A DNA stretch of 64,000 nucleotides from JAUMBM01 sp964441755 (GCA_964441755.1 CAYTVG010000016.1:1-64000); one strand, 5' to 3'. Positions 24,408 through 33,912 are shown, numbered from the stretch's first letter. Translations and numbers: made by a program. Notes: generated from the sequence alone by a model not told the origin.

Positions 24408-24442
24408 ACGGATGGCTGCTGCCGGTGGCAGCAGCCATCCGT
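24408..24442. terminator. Hairpin between convergent DUF2214 and glycosyltransferase genes
   Basis: 16-bp stem ACGGATGGCTGCTGCC with GGT loop, followed by an imperfect AT-rich inverted repeat (GGTT..TTTTTT-C-AAAAAAA..CC) at 24445-24467. It starts 2 nt after the DUF2214 stop. Confidence 0.65.
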
Positions 24443-24479
24443 TGGGTTGATTTTTTCAAAAAAACCAGGCAAATAAGCG

Positions 24480-26159
24480 CTATTGCGCCGGCCAGGCGGG
24501 CGGCATGCCCGCATACTGCCAGCCCAGGCCAAAAGGCGGCAACCCGGGTGGATAGTCGGGCGGCACGATCCATTGCCAGCTCAGCGAGCGTTGCTCGCCG
24601 GCAGCCAACGGCCCCGGGCTGTAGGACAGTGGCCAGTAGTGCCACTGCTCAAGCCCGCTGCTGGCCAGCAGGGCCAGCTGTGCGGGTAAGCCGCCGGCGG
24701 CGGGATCTACCGCGAAGGGGTATTGGTTGTGTATGGAAAAATACAGGCGTACAGTATCACCCGGCTGTGGCAGCCGGGGCTCGTAATGCGTCAGCTTTAC
24801 CGCCACCCTGGTAAGCACCTGAAAACTATCGGCCCGCAGCAGCTGCTTAAAAAGCCTGCCCGTCTGCAGTGTATCGCAAGGCGCCGGGCAGGGCCAGCCG
24901 CGCTGCCCAACTACTATGACGGTACGGTTGTGCAAAGCTTTTTCACCCTCCCAAAGATCATACTGGCTGGGCCGGTACAGTACATTGGTCATGTTCCAGG
25001 CATCTTTGCCCGTATAAAAGCGATAAAGCGAAGCGTCGCGGTAAGAATTTTCAAACAGCAGCGGGACCTTCCCGGCATAAGCCGACAGGGCCGCAATCCA
25101 GTCTTCGTTTTTCATCTGCCGCAGCGGCGCTTTTCCCGGAATGGCCAGCGCCAGTCGCAGCAGGACAAACAATAGCATAGACAGAACGAGCAGCCGCCCA
25201 AACCACGGGGAGCGTATACGGCCCGATTGCCAGGCCCGAAACGACAGCAACACCAGCGGAATGGACAGGATGGCCGTCCACTGCGGTTCTGCATGCCCCT
25301 TAAGGGTACTCCACAGGAAGAAAAGCCAGAAACCCAGCGCAGTGACAAAAAATGCACGTGCCAGCGGCTCCTGCTGCCGGCTCCGCCAAAGCGCCGGCGC
25401 CCACCACGGAAGCAACAGCGGGTTGAACATGCTCAGCTGGTTGACCAGATAGTTGAGCGTGTGCTTGAGTTCGTACGGATCATCACGCCCAACAAGGTGG
25501 TAGCGGAAGGAAGGAAAATCATTGGCATACTGCCAATAGAGGTGAGGCATAAACAACAGCACACCACTCACTCCTGCCAGATAAAAGGCAGGCATACGCC
25601 ACAGTTGCAGGTTGGAGAACACCGTAAACAGGATCACCAGCAGTCCGTGGTATTTGCTGTAGAGCAGCAGCGCCATGGAAGTACCCAGCAGCAGCGCCTG
25701 CCCAAGGCCGGGCCGCTGCAGGAAACGTGCATATACCCACCAAAAAAAAGCTGTAGCCAACAGCAACGGACCGTCGGGGGTAGCGATGAAGCCGTACAAC
25801 TCCAGAAAAGGCATGGCAGCCACCAGCAAGGCCAGCAGGGCAGCCTGCCGACCAACGGGGCGGCCGGCCAGCTGCCACAGCAGCCACAGGCAGAGACCGG
25901 AGGCCATGACGCTGCCGAAGCGCAGCCCCAGTGTCGCCGGCAAAACCGATACGCCCAGCTTTATAAGCAGTGCAATAGCAGGCGGATGATCGTAATATCC
26001 CCACTGCAGACGGCCGGCATAAAACCAGTAGTAAGCCTCATCCGGGTCAAGGGGCGTAAACGCCGCCTGCAGCAGGTTGACCAGCATAAAAATCAGGCCG
26101 GCGAGCAGGGGTAGGCGATAGCCTTCCTCCCACCACGAACGGTTGGCAACTGGCTGCAT
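24480..26159 (-). CDS. PMT/ArnT-type membrane glycosyltransferase (GT-C fold)
   Basis: A 559-aa polytopic protein with roughly 10-12 helices. Near the N-terminus FTPLDPDEAYYWFYAGRLQWGYYDHPP carries the acidic residues and Tyr-rich loop typical of dolichyl-/undecaprenyl-phosphate sugar transferases of the PMT_2 (PF13231) group. The C-terminal ~170 residues form a soluble periplasmic domain. It likely transfers a sugar from a polyprenyl-phosphate donor to lipid or protein. Its ATG shares one base with the TAA of the preceding lipoprotein gene (TAATG), indicating translational coupling. Confidence 0.8.
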   Translation of the reverse strand: MQPVANRSWWEEGYRLPLLAGLIFMLVNLLQAAFTPLDPDEAYYWFYAGRLQWGYYDHPPAIALLIKLGVSVLPATLGLRFGSVMASGLCLWLLWQLAGRPVGRQAALLALLVAAMPFLELYGFIATPDGPLLLATAFFWWVYARFLQRPGLGQALLLGTSMALLLYSKYHGLLVILFTVFSNLQLWRMPAFYLAGVSGVLLFMPHLYWQYANDFPSFRYHLVGRDDPYELKHTLNYLVNQLSMFNPLLLPWWAPALWRSRQQEPLARAFFVTALGFWLFFLWSTLKGHAEPQWTAILSIPLVLLSFRAWQSGRIRSPWFGRLLVLSMLLFVLLRLALAIPGKAPLRQMKNEDWIAALSAYAGKVPLLFENSYRDASLYRFYTGKDAWNMTNVLYRPSQYDLWEGEKALHNRTVIVVGQRGWPCPAPCDTLQTGRLFKQLLRADSFQVLTRVAVKLTHYEPRLPQPGDTVRLYFSIHNQYPFAVDPAAGGLPAQLALLASSGLEQWHYWPLSYSPGPLAAGEQRSLSWQWIVPPDYPPGLPPFGLGWQYAGMPPAWPAQ

Positions 26160-26668
26160 TAGCGCTCGCGACAGATAATCTGTCCCTTATCGCTGATCAG
26201 CACCAATCCGCCCTGGGTCATGCGGTAGGTCGTAGCATGCTCCAGAATATCGAACATACGGCGGTCAAACTTAAAGCTTGCTACCGGACAGCCAGCATTG
26301 TCGGTCGTTGCAGCTGCTGCGATCGTCATAGCGCCCTCGTTATCCGGCGTATCATACGTTGCCGAAAAGCGGTTGCAAACCCCCAGCGCATTCAGCTTAG
26401 CCCCCAGAAAATCAATCTGCGGAATGCGAGCGCTGTCGGGCCGAAAGCTCATACCTTCAAAATCGAGCTTGATAACCTCCCAGCTTGTACGCTCCAGCTG
26501 AGACGGGAAGTTGCGCTGCTCAGAGACAGCAGGGCTGCCCGTTGTGGTGTCGCTGCTCATCTCAGTGGCGGGCGCTGCCGCCTGCTTGTCCGCCTTTTTG
26601 TCTGATTGGCAAGAATATAGGCCTATGGCCAGGGCTGTTGCAGCCAATACAATGGTGCTGATGCGCAT
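26159..26668 (-). CDS. META-domain lipoprotein
   Basis: 169 aa. MRISTIVLAATALAIGLYSC is a lipoprotein signal (lipobox Cys20). After a Thr/Ser/Ala linker, a META/HslJ-type domain follows: SWEVIKLD, then LGVCNRFSATYDT, GAMTIAAAATTDNAGCP and the last strands YRMTQGGLVLISDKGQIIC. META domains occur in HslJ, involved in novobiocin resistance, but the exact role is unknown. The stop codon overlaps the start of the glycosyltransferase gene by one base. The ATG at 26668 begins the signal peptide. Confidence 0.72.
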   Translation of the reverse strand: MRISTIVLAATALAIGLYSCQSDKKADKQAAAPATEMSSDTTTGSPAVSEQRNFPSQLERTSWEVIKLDFEGMSFRPDSARIPQIDFLGAKLNALGVCNRFSATYDTPDNEGAMTIAAAATTDNAGCPVASFKFDRRMFDILEHATTYRMTQGGLVLISDKGQIICRER

Positions 26669-26765
26669 AATTATTTTTTTTTCAGGCCACAAAATTACAA
26701 AAGCTTGGCGGATTCTTGCGCCCACAATTGTATTTTGCCTGTAGGTTCACCCTTTGGGGGTTTTC

Positions 26766-26795
26766 AAAAAATCCTTACAGCCGCATGCAGGCTGT
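26766..26795 (-). terminator. Terminator of the exonuclease gene
   Basis: On the - strand ACAGCC-N7-GGCTGT is followed after a few bases by GGATTTTTT, a normal intrinsic terminator 11 nt after the gene end. Confidence 0.6.
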
Positions 26796-26805
26796 CATTT
26801 ATCTG

Positions 26806-27480
26806 CTAGCGCAGAAGATCGCGTAAGTTATTGACGCCCCTCTTTTTGAGTTGCGCCAACAATTTAAACAGCAATAGAGCGGTGATGTAGGCATCGCCGG
26901 CTGCCGTATGTCGGTCGCTCAACAGGATGCCATAGCGAGATGCCAGCTGGTCGAGCTGAAAAAACCCGGGTGGCAAAAAATCCGTGTGTGCGTTGGCGCG
27001 ACGCGCCAGATCCATCGTATCGATGCGCCGGTTTTTGAGACTACCGGCTCCGGCCCGCCGAAGAGCCCCGTCGATCATTGCAATATCAAAAGCCAGATGA
27101 TGGCCAACCAACACAGCATTGCCGCAAAAAGCTGTAAAAGCAGCTACAGCCTCCGCTTCGCGCTGAGCCATGCTGAGCTGCCCCGGCAGAATGCCATGCA
27201 CTGTGATGGCCTCAGGGTTGTGAGGTACCTGCTCATGTTGTTGTACATATATGTCGAGAACCTCCCCTACCCGCAGCGTATTAGCACTGCAGGCGACAGC
27301 ACCAATAGAGAGCAGGCGATCCCTGGCCGGATTGAGTCCTGTCGTCTCTGTATCAAAGACCACAAAACGCAGTTGCTCGATCGGCGTATTGGCCTCCCAG
27401 CCAACTTTGACGGTTGACAGGTAGTGCTGGTAGAAGTCCGGGTAGTTGGCAGCAGGCTGCCAGGGCCATCGAAATAGCAT
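26806..27480 (-). CDS. DEDDh 3'-5' exonuclease (DnaQ/epsilon-like)
   Basis: 224 aa. The four acidic residues and His of the DEDDh family are all visible: FDTETTG (Asp43, Glu45), HLAFDIAMID (Asp132), HTAAGDAYIT (His191, Asp196). The first 35 residues are an extra N-terminal segment. It follows the cNMP-CBS-DUF294 gene on the same strand after about 97 nt. This exonuclease/DUF294 pairing recurs beside SSS-type acetate symporters in many bacteria, as here, though its role there is not established. It is less likely to be the replicative proofreading subunit. Confidence 0.85.
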   Translation of the reverse strand: MLFRWPWQPAANYPDFYQHYLSTVKVGWEANTPIEQLRFVVFDTETTGLNPARDRLLSIGAVACSANTLRVGEVLDIYVQQHEQVPHNPEAITVHGILPGQLSMAQREAEAVAAFTAFCGNAVLVGHHLAFDIAMIDGALRRAGAGSLKNRRIDTMDLARRANAHTDFLPPGFFQLDQLASRYGILLSDRHTAAGDAYITALLLFKLLAQLKKRGVNNLRDLLR

Positions 27481-27577
27481 ATTCCGGGGGTTTATTTGAC
27501 AATAACAGGACTTTGCCGGTTGTACAGTAACAGAAAGCCCTATGGTATAAAGCTGCTGCAGTGCAGTCAGCCGGCGA

Positions 27578-29512
27578 TCAGCCGAAATAAGCCAGCTGAA
27601 AGCGCAGACTCAGCAACTGCTGCAAGTCCTTCACCGGCCGAAAAGCGTTGCGAAGCAAAATGCGTTCCATCTTGCTAAGCTCCGAAGGCTTGAAAAAACG
27701 GCCGCTGTTATTGTGTTTTAGCCCCTGCAATGCCCGCAGACGGATGAGAATCTCGTAGGCATCAGCAGCCTCCTGAAATAACTCACTATTATTGGGTTCC
27801 AGCGTAGCCAGCTTTTCGTAACGCTTAAAAGTATTGTTGATTCCGCCAACGCGATGGTGGAGTACCAGCACACGGGCAGCATCGGCCAAAGGCATCATAG
27901 CCCGTGCCTTAATATCAAATTCGTCCTTGTGTTCGCCGCTGCCTTCGACCAGGATATTGCGAAAAAAGGTAAGTGGCGGCGGGCTATGCACGGCATCCTT
28001 GGCCAGAAACGAGAGGAAGAGCGACTGGCTGTCGAGGATGGCAAAAATGTGCGCTGTGAGTGCCTCACTGAGTTTTTCGTCCCCGTAGACAGGCCGGTAG
28101 TCAAAAAAGATGGTGCTGTTCAGTACCGACTCCGGTGTAGGCATCAGCATCCATTGACTAAACTGCTGCTTCCATTCGCTGAGCGGCAGGCACCATTTTT
28201 CGTTACGGGCCATCATTTCTGCCGGACAGAAGACAAAGCCCACCGCGTTCAGCTTTTCGTTGACTTTGGCTGCCAGCGACAAGAACCACTGTTTGGCCGC
28301 CGGCAGCGCTGCTGCCGGCACGTCTTCAAAAACCAATGCATTGTCCTGGTCAGTGCGCAGCAACTGCTCCCCACGGCCTTCGCTACCGAGCGACAACCAA
28401 CAGAAGCCGGCAGGCGCATCACCCTCCATCTCATCGAGTGACAATCGGATGCACTGTTGTATGATCTCGTCATTGACCTCCGACATGATTGAAGCAATGT
28501 AAGCAATGGCCACCTCCTGCTCCAGGTATTTCCGCAGCAGCGCCTCCGCTCTGCCGCGGAGGTCGTTCATGATACCTGTCTCCCGGGAGCGCCTGATCTC
28601 GCGTATGATTACGGCAGGGTTATTGCCCTGCAGCACCAACAAATCGTGTTCAGAGATTACCCCCATCACAGCCGACTGGTCGCTGCCATCCTCAGTAACA
28701 CACAGGTGATGAATCCGGCGTTTGACCATGGCGATCTGCACATCGGCCACCGTCACCTCTCGACCCACCGTCACTACCGGGCTGGACATGATCTGCTTCA
28801 CCGGAGCGGTCAGCGGCACTTTGCCCGTTGCAACCTTTTTGCGCAGATCTTTATCGGTGACAATGCCCAGCGGGAAATCCTCGGAAGAAACAATAATAAT
28901 CGACCCCACTTCTTTGTCGGCCATGATGGCTGCAGCTTCCTGTACGGGCAGCTCGGGTGTACAGGTAACCGGCTTCTTGGAGCGGTCGACCGACTGAAGC
29001 TCCAGCAGCTGAAAATCCTCTGCAGCACTGCTGCCATCCGGTGCTGCCTGCAGCTTGCCCCGCAGGCGGGGCTCTGTGCGGCGGCGCAGGCCCGCAGCCA
29101 TATTGCTGGCCAGGTAAAAGGTAGCCTGCGGATGCGCAAAGAGCCACTGCTTGATGCTGTCAATATCGATGGCGTACAAGAGCGATTCCTCGGCCACGCG
29201 CGCTGTCAGCGCGTAGGCATCCTCGGCCAATAACGGCCGCAGGCCAAAAACATCCCCTTCCTCACACTGATCCACCAGCGCTTCAGCACCATTTTCATCC
29301 TGATGAAATAAATTTACCGCCCCTTCCCGCACCATAAAAATGAACTTACCGGGCATGTCACCTGTTCGGAAGATGATTTCATCAGCTTGTCGGTACTGAA
29401 CCACCACCTGATCGGCAATCGATAGCAATTGCTGTGAATCAAGCAGATTGAAAGGCGGATACTCTTTTAGGAAATCATATATCCGTCGAGCAATGGTATT
29501 CGTCATACTCAT
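27578..29512 (-). CDS. cNMP-binding / CBS-pair / DUF294 nucleotidyltransferase-like protein
   Basis: A 644-aa multidomain signalling protein: cyclic-nucleotide-binding fold (about 18-140, with GEDVFGLRPLL-like EEGDVFGLRPLL), a CBS pair (about 180-300), a DUF294 nucleotidyltransferase-like domain with GSEGRGEQLLRTDQDNALVFED (about 375-396, the G-S-x9-D-x-D pattern), and a helical C-terminal DUF294 domain. It may transfer a nucleotide to a partner protein and thereby control transport; that is inference from the family and from the neighbouring symporter. It lies divergent from the ArsR gene. Confidence 0.82.
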   Translation of the reverse strand: MSMTNTIARRIYDFLKEYPPFNLLDSQQLLSIADQVVVQYRQADEIIFRTGDMPGKFIFMVREGAVNLFHQDENGAEALVDQCEEGDVFGLRPLLAEDAYALTARVAEESLLYAIDIDSIKQWLFAHPQATFYLASNMAAGLRRRTEPRLRGKLQAAPDGSSAAEDFQLLELQSVDRSKKPVTCTPELPVQEAAAIMADKEVGSIIIVSSEDFPLGIVTDKDLRKKVATGKVPLTAPVKQIMSSPVVTVGREVTVADVQIAMVKRRIHHLCVTEDGSDQSAVMGVISEHDLLVLQGNNPAVIIREIRRSRETGIMNDLRGRAEALLRKYLEQEVAIAYIASIMSEVNDEIIQQCIRLSLDEMEGDAPAGFCWLSLGSEGRGEQLLRTDQDNALVFEDVPAAALPAAKQWFLSLAAKVNEKLNAVGFVFCPAEMMARNEKWCLPLSEWKQQFSQWMLMPTPESVLNSTIFFDYRPVYGDEKLSEALTAHIFAILDSQSLFLSFLAKDAVHSPPPLTFFRNILVEGSGEHKDEFDIKARAMMPLADAARVLVLHHRVGGINNTFKRYEKLATLEPNNSELFQEAADAYEILIRLRALQGLKHNNSGRFFKPSELSKMERILLRNAFRPVKDLQQLLSLRFQLAYFG

Positions 29513-29600
29513 TTTTTTTCAGTACTATGAACCTTTTACAGGGATTCATTCGTTGTAAGCAAGTATATTCATATATATTTATGGCAATACGAAGGACATT

Positions 29601-29891
29601 ATGAAAACGCACTTCAATACCGATTTTTTAGAGGAGTCTACGGAGACCCTTCGGGCGATAGCCCATCCGATACGCATTGCCATCATCGATCTGCTGTTCA
29701 ACAATGGCAAAATGTCTGTAACAGAAGTTTACCAGCACCTCAAAATTGAGCAGGCAATCGCTTCCCATCACCTGCGCATACTAAAAAGCCGCAATATCGT
29801 TGACCTCGACCGCGACGGTAAGAACTCTCTCTATTACCTTACCAGTCAGGACTACTACGATATCTTGAAGACACTCACCAAGGTTATCTGA
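29601..29891 (+). CDS. ArsR-family winged-helix transcriptional regulator
   Basis: 96 aa. LRAIAHPIRIAIIDLLFNNGKMSVTEVYQHLKIEQAIASHHLRILKSRNIVDLDRDGKNSLYYL is a complete ArsR winged helix, with recognition helix IEQAIASHHLRILK. No CxC metal-binding motif is present, so it is not an obvious metal sensor. It is divergent from the DUF294 gene and upstream of the porin-DUF4212-symporter genes, making it a candidate local regulator of that module. Confidence 0.85.
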   Translation: MKTHFNTDFLEESTETLRAIAHPIRIAIIDLLFNNGKMSVTEVYQHLKIEQAIASHHLRILKSRNIVDLDRDGKNSLYYLTSQDYYDILKTLTKVI

Positions 29892-30370
29892 CCTCATTCT
29901 CTTATTTTTTCGGACAGATCTGTCATAAGTCAGGCTTTCTCCAACTGCAGCTCAGCGGCCGATGCCGCTGAGCTGCAGTTGCGTTTAGGAGCTGTTGGTT
30001 TTTTTAAAAAGCCTTAAAGGCTCCCTGAGCAGCATTTGCGCGCCCGCCTGCGGCGGAAAGATGCACCAAAGCGGCAGTCATCATTTTGTCGGAAAGACTG
30101 ACAGAAGCGTGTACAATGTAGTGGAGAGGAACAATTGCCAAGACGATACAAATATATAAACATATAGATAAGAATTGGCAGTTTCATGATTTTTTTAATT
30201 GCCAAAAAGAAGCATACAGTTCATTTTTCCCGCGATTATAGCCTATTTCGCTACAAAATTTTGGAGAGGGCAAAAAAATCCGGCCGAATATTTTTTTATA
30301 TATAGATATGTATATACATTAGCGGAATGATTTTGATAACTTCATCACCATTTATCTAAACAAATGTGCT
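29892..30370. other. Intergenic region upstream of the porin gene with TTGGCA motifs
   Basis: 479 nt without a gene. It carries the ArsR terminator hairpins (29942-30013). Three copies of the same hexamer follow: CAATTGCCAA at 30132, AATTGGCA at 30173 and AATTGCCAA at 30197; the last two form an inverted repeat. A very AT-rich stretch at 30288-30330 follows. The motifs may be operators of the porin-symporter genes. Confidence 0.4.
29942..29981 (+). terminator. ArsR gene terminator hairpin
   Basis: 18-bp perfect stem CAACTGCAGCTCAGCGGC with CGAT loop, followed by an AT-rich arm pair GGTTTTTTTAAAAAGCC at 29997-30013. Member of the GGC-N4-GCC family. Confidence 0.65.
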
Positions 30371-31774
30371 ATGATCAGCAGAACCATGATTAGCAGTGCA
30401 CTGCTTGCGTTGTGTTTATTGACCGTGTCAAATTTGTCGGCTCAGGAAAAGCCAGCCGTCGACCATTCTTACAAGCCCCTTACCCTAAAACTAAATGAAG
30501 ATGGATCGAAGTACGTTCGGTTCATCATTTGGCATCAATTCTGGGCCACCCATACGCAGAACAACCCGGGTACAGTTGATGTAAACGGGCTGGGTATTAA
30601 CTCCAGCACCGACATAGCACTGCGCCGCTCGCGCATGCTCGCGTATGCACAGGTTTCGCCACGTTTTTTGATACTGACTCACTTTGGTATCAACAACCAG
30701 TCGTTCATCAATGGTGCAACGGCACCCAATGGTACCAACGCAACCACCCAACCCGGCAACCAGGGTAAAAAACCACAACTGTTTTTTCACGATGCATGGA
30801 CAGAGTATGAGCTGTATAAGGACAAGCTTTATGTAGGCATGGGGCTTCATTATTGGAATGGCGTATCACGTCTTTCCAGCCAGAGTACCTTGAATTTCAT
30901 GACCATGGATGCCCCTATCTTCAATTGGTACAACATTGAAGCTACGGATCAGTTTGCCCGCCAGTTCGGCTTTTATGCCAAAGGGCAGATAGGCAAGCTT
31001 GATTATCGCTTACACATCAACAAGCCTTTTGTCAATGGTCCTGTGGCGACCAAGACCAACATGACGGGCAATGCTGTCAATATAGCAACAGAAACCTGGG
31101 CGCCCGGTGGTTATGTCAACTATATGTTCTGGGACAAAGAAAGCAATAAGCTTCCTTTCTTTGTGGGTTCCTACCTGGGTGCTAAAAAAGTATTCAATAT
31201 TGGCGCGGGTTTTTACTCGCAGGCAGAAGTAACGGGCAGTCGGACCATCAGTGGTACGGACACCCTGCTCAACCGTCACAACCAATTCTGTCTGGGGGTA
31301 GACGCATTCCTGGATATGCCGGTGGGTGCCGATAAAAAGAAAGTACTGAGTGCGTATGCAGTTTTCTACAACTACGATTTTGGTCCCGGCTATCTGCGCA
31401 ACATAGGCATACTCAACCAGCATCCTGCAGCTACGGATGCTACTGTTCTCAATCGCAGTACGCTTGGCGGCGGCAATGTACAGCCGACAATAGGCACGGG
31501 TCAAATTTTATATACACAACTTGGCTATGGCCTTCCCAAGATGGCCAATGGCATGCAGTTGATGCCTTACGCTACTTTAACCTATAAGAACTTTGAGCGT
31601 TTGCCCGAACCTTCAACCCAATGGGGCTTGGGGCTCAACTACTTCATCACAGGTCACAACGCCAAATTTACGCTGGAATACCAAACCCGGCCCGTATATG
31701 CGACGGAAGGCGGCCAGGTCATACGCAACGGCAGCAAAGGACAATTCATCCTGCAGTCACACATTTTCTTATAG
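30371..31774 (+). CDS. Outer-membrane porin of the solute-uptake module
   Basis: 467 aa with signal peptide ending LTVSNLSAQ. The mature protein begins with a short helix-like segment, then KYVRFIIWHQFWATHTQ and RRSRMLAYAQVSPRFLILTHFGIN, followed by alternating amphipathic strands and a terminal aromatic strand (GQFILQSHIFL). It belongs to the same OprP-like class as the porin at 17250. Because DUF4212 and SSS symporter genes follow on the same strand within 60 nt, it probably lets the symporter substrate cross the outer membrane. Confidence 0.75.
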   Translation: MISRTMISSALLALCLLTVSNLSAQEKPAVDHSYKPLTLKLNEDGSKYVRFIIWHQFWATHTQNNPGTVDVNGLGINSSTDIALRRSRMLAYAQVSPRFLILTHFGINNQSFINGATAPNGTNATTQPGNQGKKPQLFFHDAWTEYELYKDKLYVGMGLHYWNGVSRLSSQSTLNFMTMDAPIFNWYNIEATDQFARQFGFYAKGQIGKLDYRLHINKPFVNGPVATKTNMTGNAVNIATETWAPGGYVNYMFWDKESNKLPFFVGSYLGAKKVFNIGAGFYSQAEVTGSRTISGTDTLLNRHNQFCLGVDAFLDMPVGADKKKVLSAYAVFYNYDFGPGYLRNIGILNQHPAATDATVLNRSTLGGGNVQPTIGTGQILYTQLGYGLPKMANGMQLMPYATLTYKNFERLPEPSTQWGLGLNYFITGHNAKFTLEYQTRPVYATEGGQVIRNGSKGQFILQSHIFL

Positions 31775-31834
31775 GCCCGCCAAACGGCGGTACGCACTAT
31801 ACAATCATCATTACTAACCATAAAAACAATTATC

Positions 31835-32092
31835 ATGTCAGAAAAAAAGGATCTCCAACAATACTGGCGGGAGAACATCCGCTACGTAGGCATTCTGCTA
31901 GTCATTTGGTTTGTCGCATCCTATGGATTCGGTATTTTTTTCAAAGATGCACTCAACAATGTGCGCATAGGAGGCGCCAAACTAGGCTTTTGGTTTGCGC
32001 AACAGGGTTCGATCTATGTATTCGTAGTGTTGATTTTCGTCTATGCCCGGCTCATGGGTAAGCTTGATGAAAAATACGACGTAAACGAGTAA
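31835..32092 (+). CDS. DUF4212 small subunit of an SSS transporter
   Basis: 85 aa with two membrane helices: NIRYVGILLVIWFVASYGFGIFF and GFWFAQQGSIYVFVVLIFVYARLM. The short soluble start QQYWRENIRY and the acidic end KLDEKYDVNE are typical of DUF4212. These proteins are encoded directly before acetate/monocarboxylate-type sodium:solute symporters and are thought to be accessory subunits. The symporter begins 62 nt downstream. Confidence 0.88.
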   Translation: MSEKKDLQQYWRENIRYVGILLVIWFVASYGFGIFFKDALNNVRIGGAKLGFWFAQQGSIYVFVVLIFVYARLMGKLDEKYDVNE

Positions 32093-32154
32093 ACATCTTG
32101 GCGAGCATTTTCACTACAATCAACTGATTGACAAACAAAAAAAAACAAATCAAC

Positions 32155-33867
32155 ATGGATGTTCAAACTTGGACACTGATTATAGTAGGAGTCACCTTTG
32201 CCTTGTACATAGGCATAGCTATATGGTCGCGTGCGGGCTCCACTGCCGAATTTTATGTAGCAGGCGGAGGCGTTCCTCCCATCCTCAATGGTATGGCAAC
32301 AGCAGCCGACTGGATGTCAGCAGCTTCATTCATTTCGATGGCGGGTCTGATCAGTTTCATGGGCTATGACGGTGCTGTATACCTTATGGGATGGACCGGG
32401 GGCTACGTGCTGTTGGCATTACTGCTGGCGCCCTATCTTCGAAAATTCGGGAAATTTACTGTCCCGGACTTCATAGGCGACCGCTACTACTCAAACACAG
32501 CCCGCACGGTAGCTGTCATTTGTGCGCTCATCGTTTCGTTTACCTATGTTGCAGGTCAGATGCGCGGTGTAGGGGTTGTTTTCAGCCGCTTTTTGGAAGT
32601 ATCCATTGACATGGGCGTTTACATTGGTATGGCCATTGTATTCTTCTACGCAGTTCTCGGTGGCATGAAGGGTATCACTTACACCCAGGTAGCTCAGTTC
32701 TGCGTATTGATTTTTGCCTATATGGTGCCCGCCTTTTTCATTTCCATGGCCATCACAGGCAATTTCATCCCACAGTTGGGTCTTATCGGTGATGCAGCCG
32801 ACAGCAATGGCCTGGCCATGCTCGACAAGCTTGACCAGCTGAACAAAGATTTGGGTTTCCCTGAGTACACTTCGGGTACAAAATCCATGGCGGATGTTTT
32901 TGCCATCACTTTTGCTCTCATGGTTGGTACGGCAGGTCTCCCGCACGTAATTGTTCGCTTCTTCACAGTTCCCCGCGTGAAGGATGCCCGCAGCTCTGCA
33001 GGCTGGGCATTGATTTTCATCGCCATCCTGTACACGACGGCGCCCGCCATCGCTGCTTTTGCCCGCATCAACCTCATCAATACGGTTAGTAATAAGGAGT
33101 ACGCCTCTATGCCTGCCTGGTTTAAAAAGTGGGAAGCTACAAAGCTGATCGCTTTTGAAGATAAGAACCAGGACGGTATCATTCAGTATGTAGCTGATAA
33201 AGCAGTCAACGAACTGACGATTGACAACGACATCATCGTACTTGCCAACCCCGAGATTGCCAACCTGCCTGCGTGGGTCATTGCACTGGTAGCAGCGGGT
33301 GGTCTGGCAGCGGCGCTGTCTACGGCTGCGGGGCTGCTGTTGGTTATCTCTACGTCTATCTCCCGCGACCTGGTGAAGATGCAGCTAAAGCCCGATATCA
33401 GTGAGAAGGGCGAACTTATGTACGCACGCCTTGCAGCTGCTGTTGCTGTTGTCATCGCAGGCTACTTCGGCATCAACCCGCCGGGTTTTGTAGCGGCAGT
33501 AGTAGCCCTGGCCTTTGGTCTGGCAGCATCTTCCTTCTTCCCGGCCATCATCCTTGGCATCTTTGACAAGCGCATGAATATGCAGGGAGCTGTCACGGGT
33601 ATGATCGTAGGTATCAGCCTCATGACCTGGTATATGCTCAAGTACAAGTTTGGTATCTTCGATGGTGGAAAGGCTGCACTTGACGGTCTGAAGGCAGACT
33701 GGTGGTTTGGTATCTCGCCCGAAGGTTTTGGGACAGTAGCTATGTTTATCAACTTCATCATTTCCATGGTGGTTTCACGGCTTACACCGCCGCCACCTGA
33801 TCATGTACAAAAAATTGTCGAAGACATTCGTATTCCAAGAGGTGCAGGTGGTGCGCATGCACACTAG
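32155..33867 (+). CDS. Sodium:solute symporter (SSS), acetate/monocarboxylate type
   Basis: 570 aa with about 13 membrane helices. Family features include STAEFYVAGGGVPPILNGMATAADWMSAASFISMAG, the LAPYLRKFGKFTVPDFIGDRYYS loop and the sodium-site region AALSTAAGLLLVISTSISRDL. An unusually long loop around residues 300-375 contains a DKNQDGIIQY stretch resembling an EF-hand-like calcium loop. Pairing with DUF4212 and DUF294 genes points to acetate or another short carboxylate. The ATG at 32155 is chosen over a TTG nine codons upstream. Confidence 0.87.
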   Translation: MDVQTWTLIIVGVTFALYIGIAIWSRAGSTAEFYVAGGGVPPILNGMATAADWMSAASFISMAGLISFMGYDGAVYLMGWTGGYVLLALLLAPYLRKFGKFTVPDFIGDRYYSNTARTVAVICALIVSFTYVAGQMRGVGVVFSRFLEVSIDMGVYIGMAIVFFYAVLGGMKGITYTQVAQFCVLIFAYMVPAFFISMAITGNFIPQLGLIGDAADSNGLAMLDKLDQLNKDLGFPEYTSGTKSMADVFAITFALMVGTAGLPHVIVRFFTVPRVKDARSSAGWALIFIAILYTTAPAIAAFARINLINTVSNKEYASMPAWFKKWEATKLIAFEDKNQDGIIQYVADKAVNELTIDNDIIVLANPEIANLPAWVIALVAAGGLAAALSTAAGLLLVISTSISRDLVKMQLKPDISEKGELMYARLAAAVAVVIAGYFGINPPGFVAAVVALAFGLAASSFFPAIILGIFDKRMNMQGAVTGMIVGISLMTWYMLKYKFGIFDGGKAALDGLKADWWFGISPEGFGTVAMFINFIISMVVSRLTPPPPDHVQKIVEDIRIPRGAGGAHAH

Positions 33868-33912
33868 CACATGATATCGACGCCGGATTTGCGGTAGTTA
33901 GACCGGCAACAC

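Noticed and set aside
30324..30345. Second FNR-type box (ATGATTTTGATAAC) before the porin gene
   Set aside because: Only one half-site is good; the second (ATAAC) has two mismatches, so it is not reliable.
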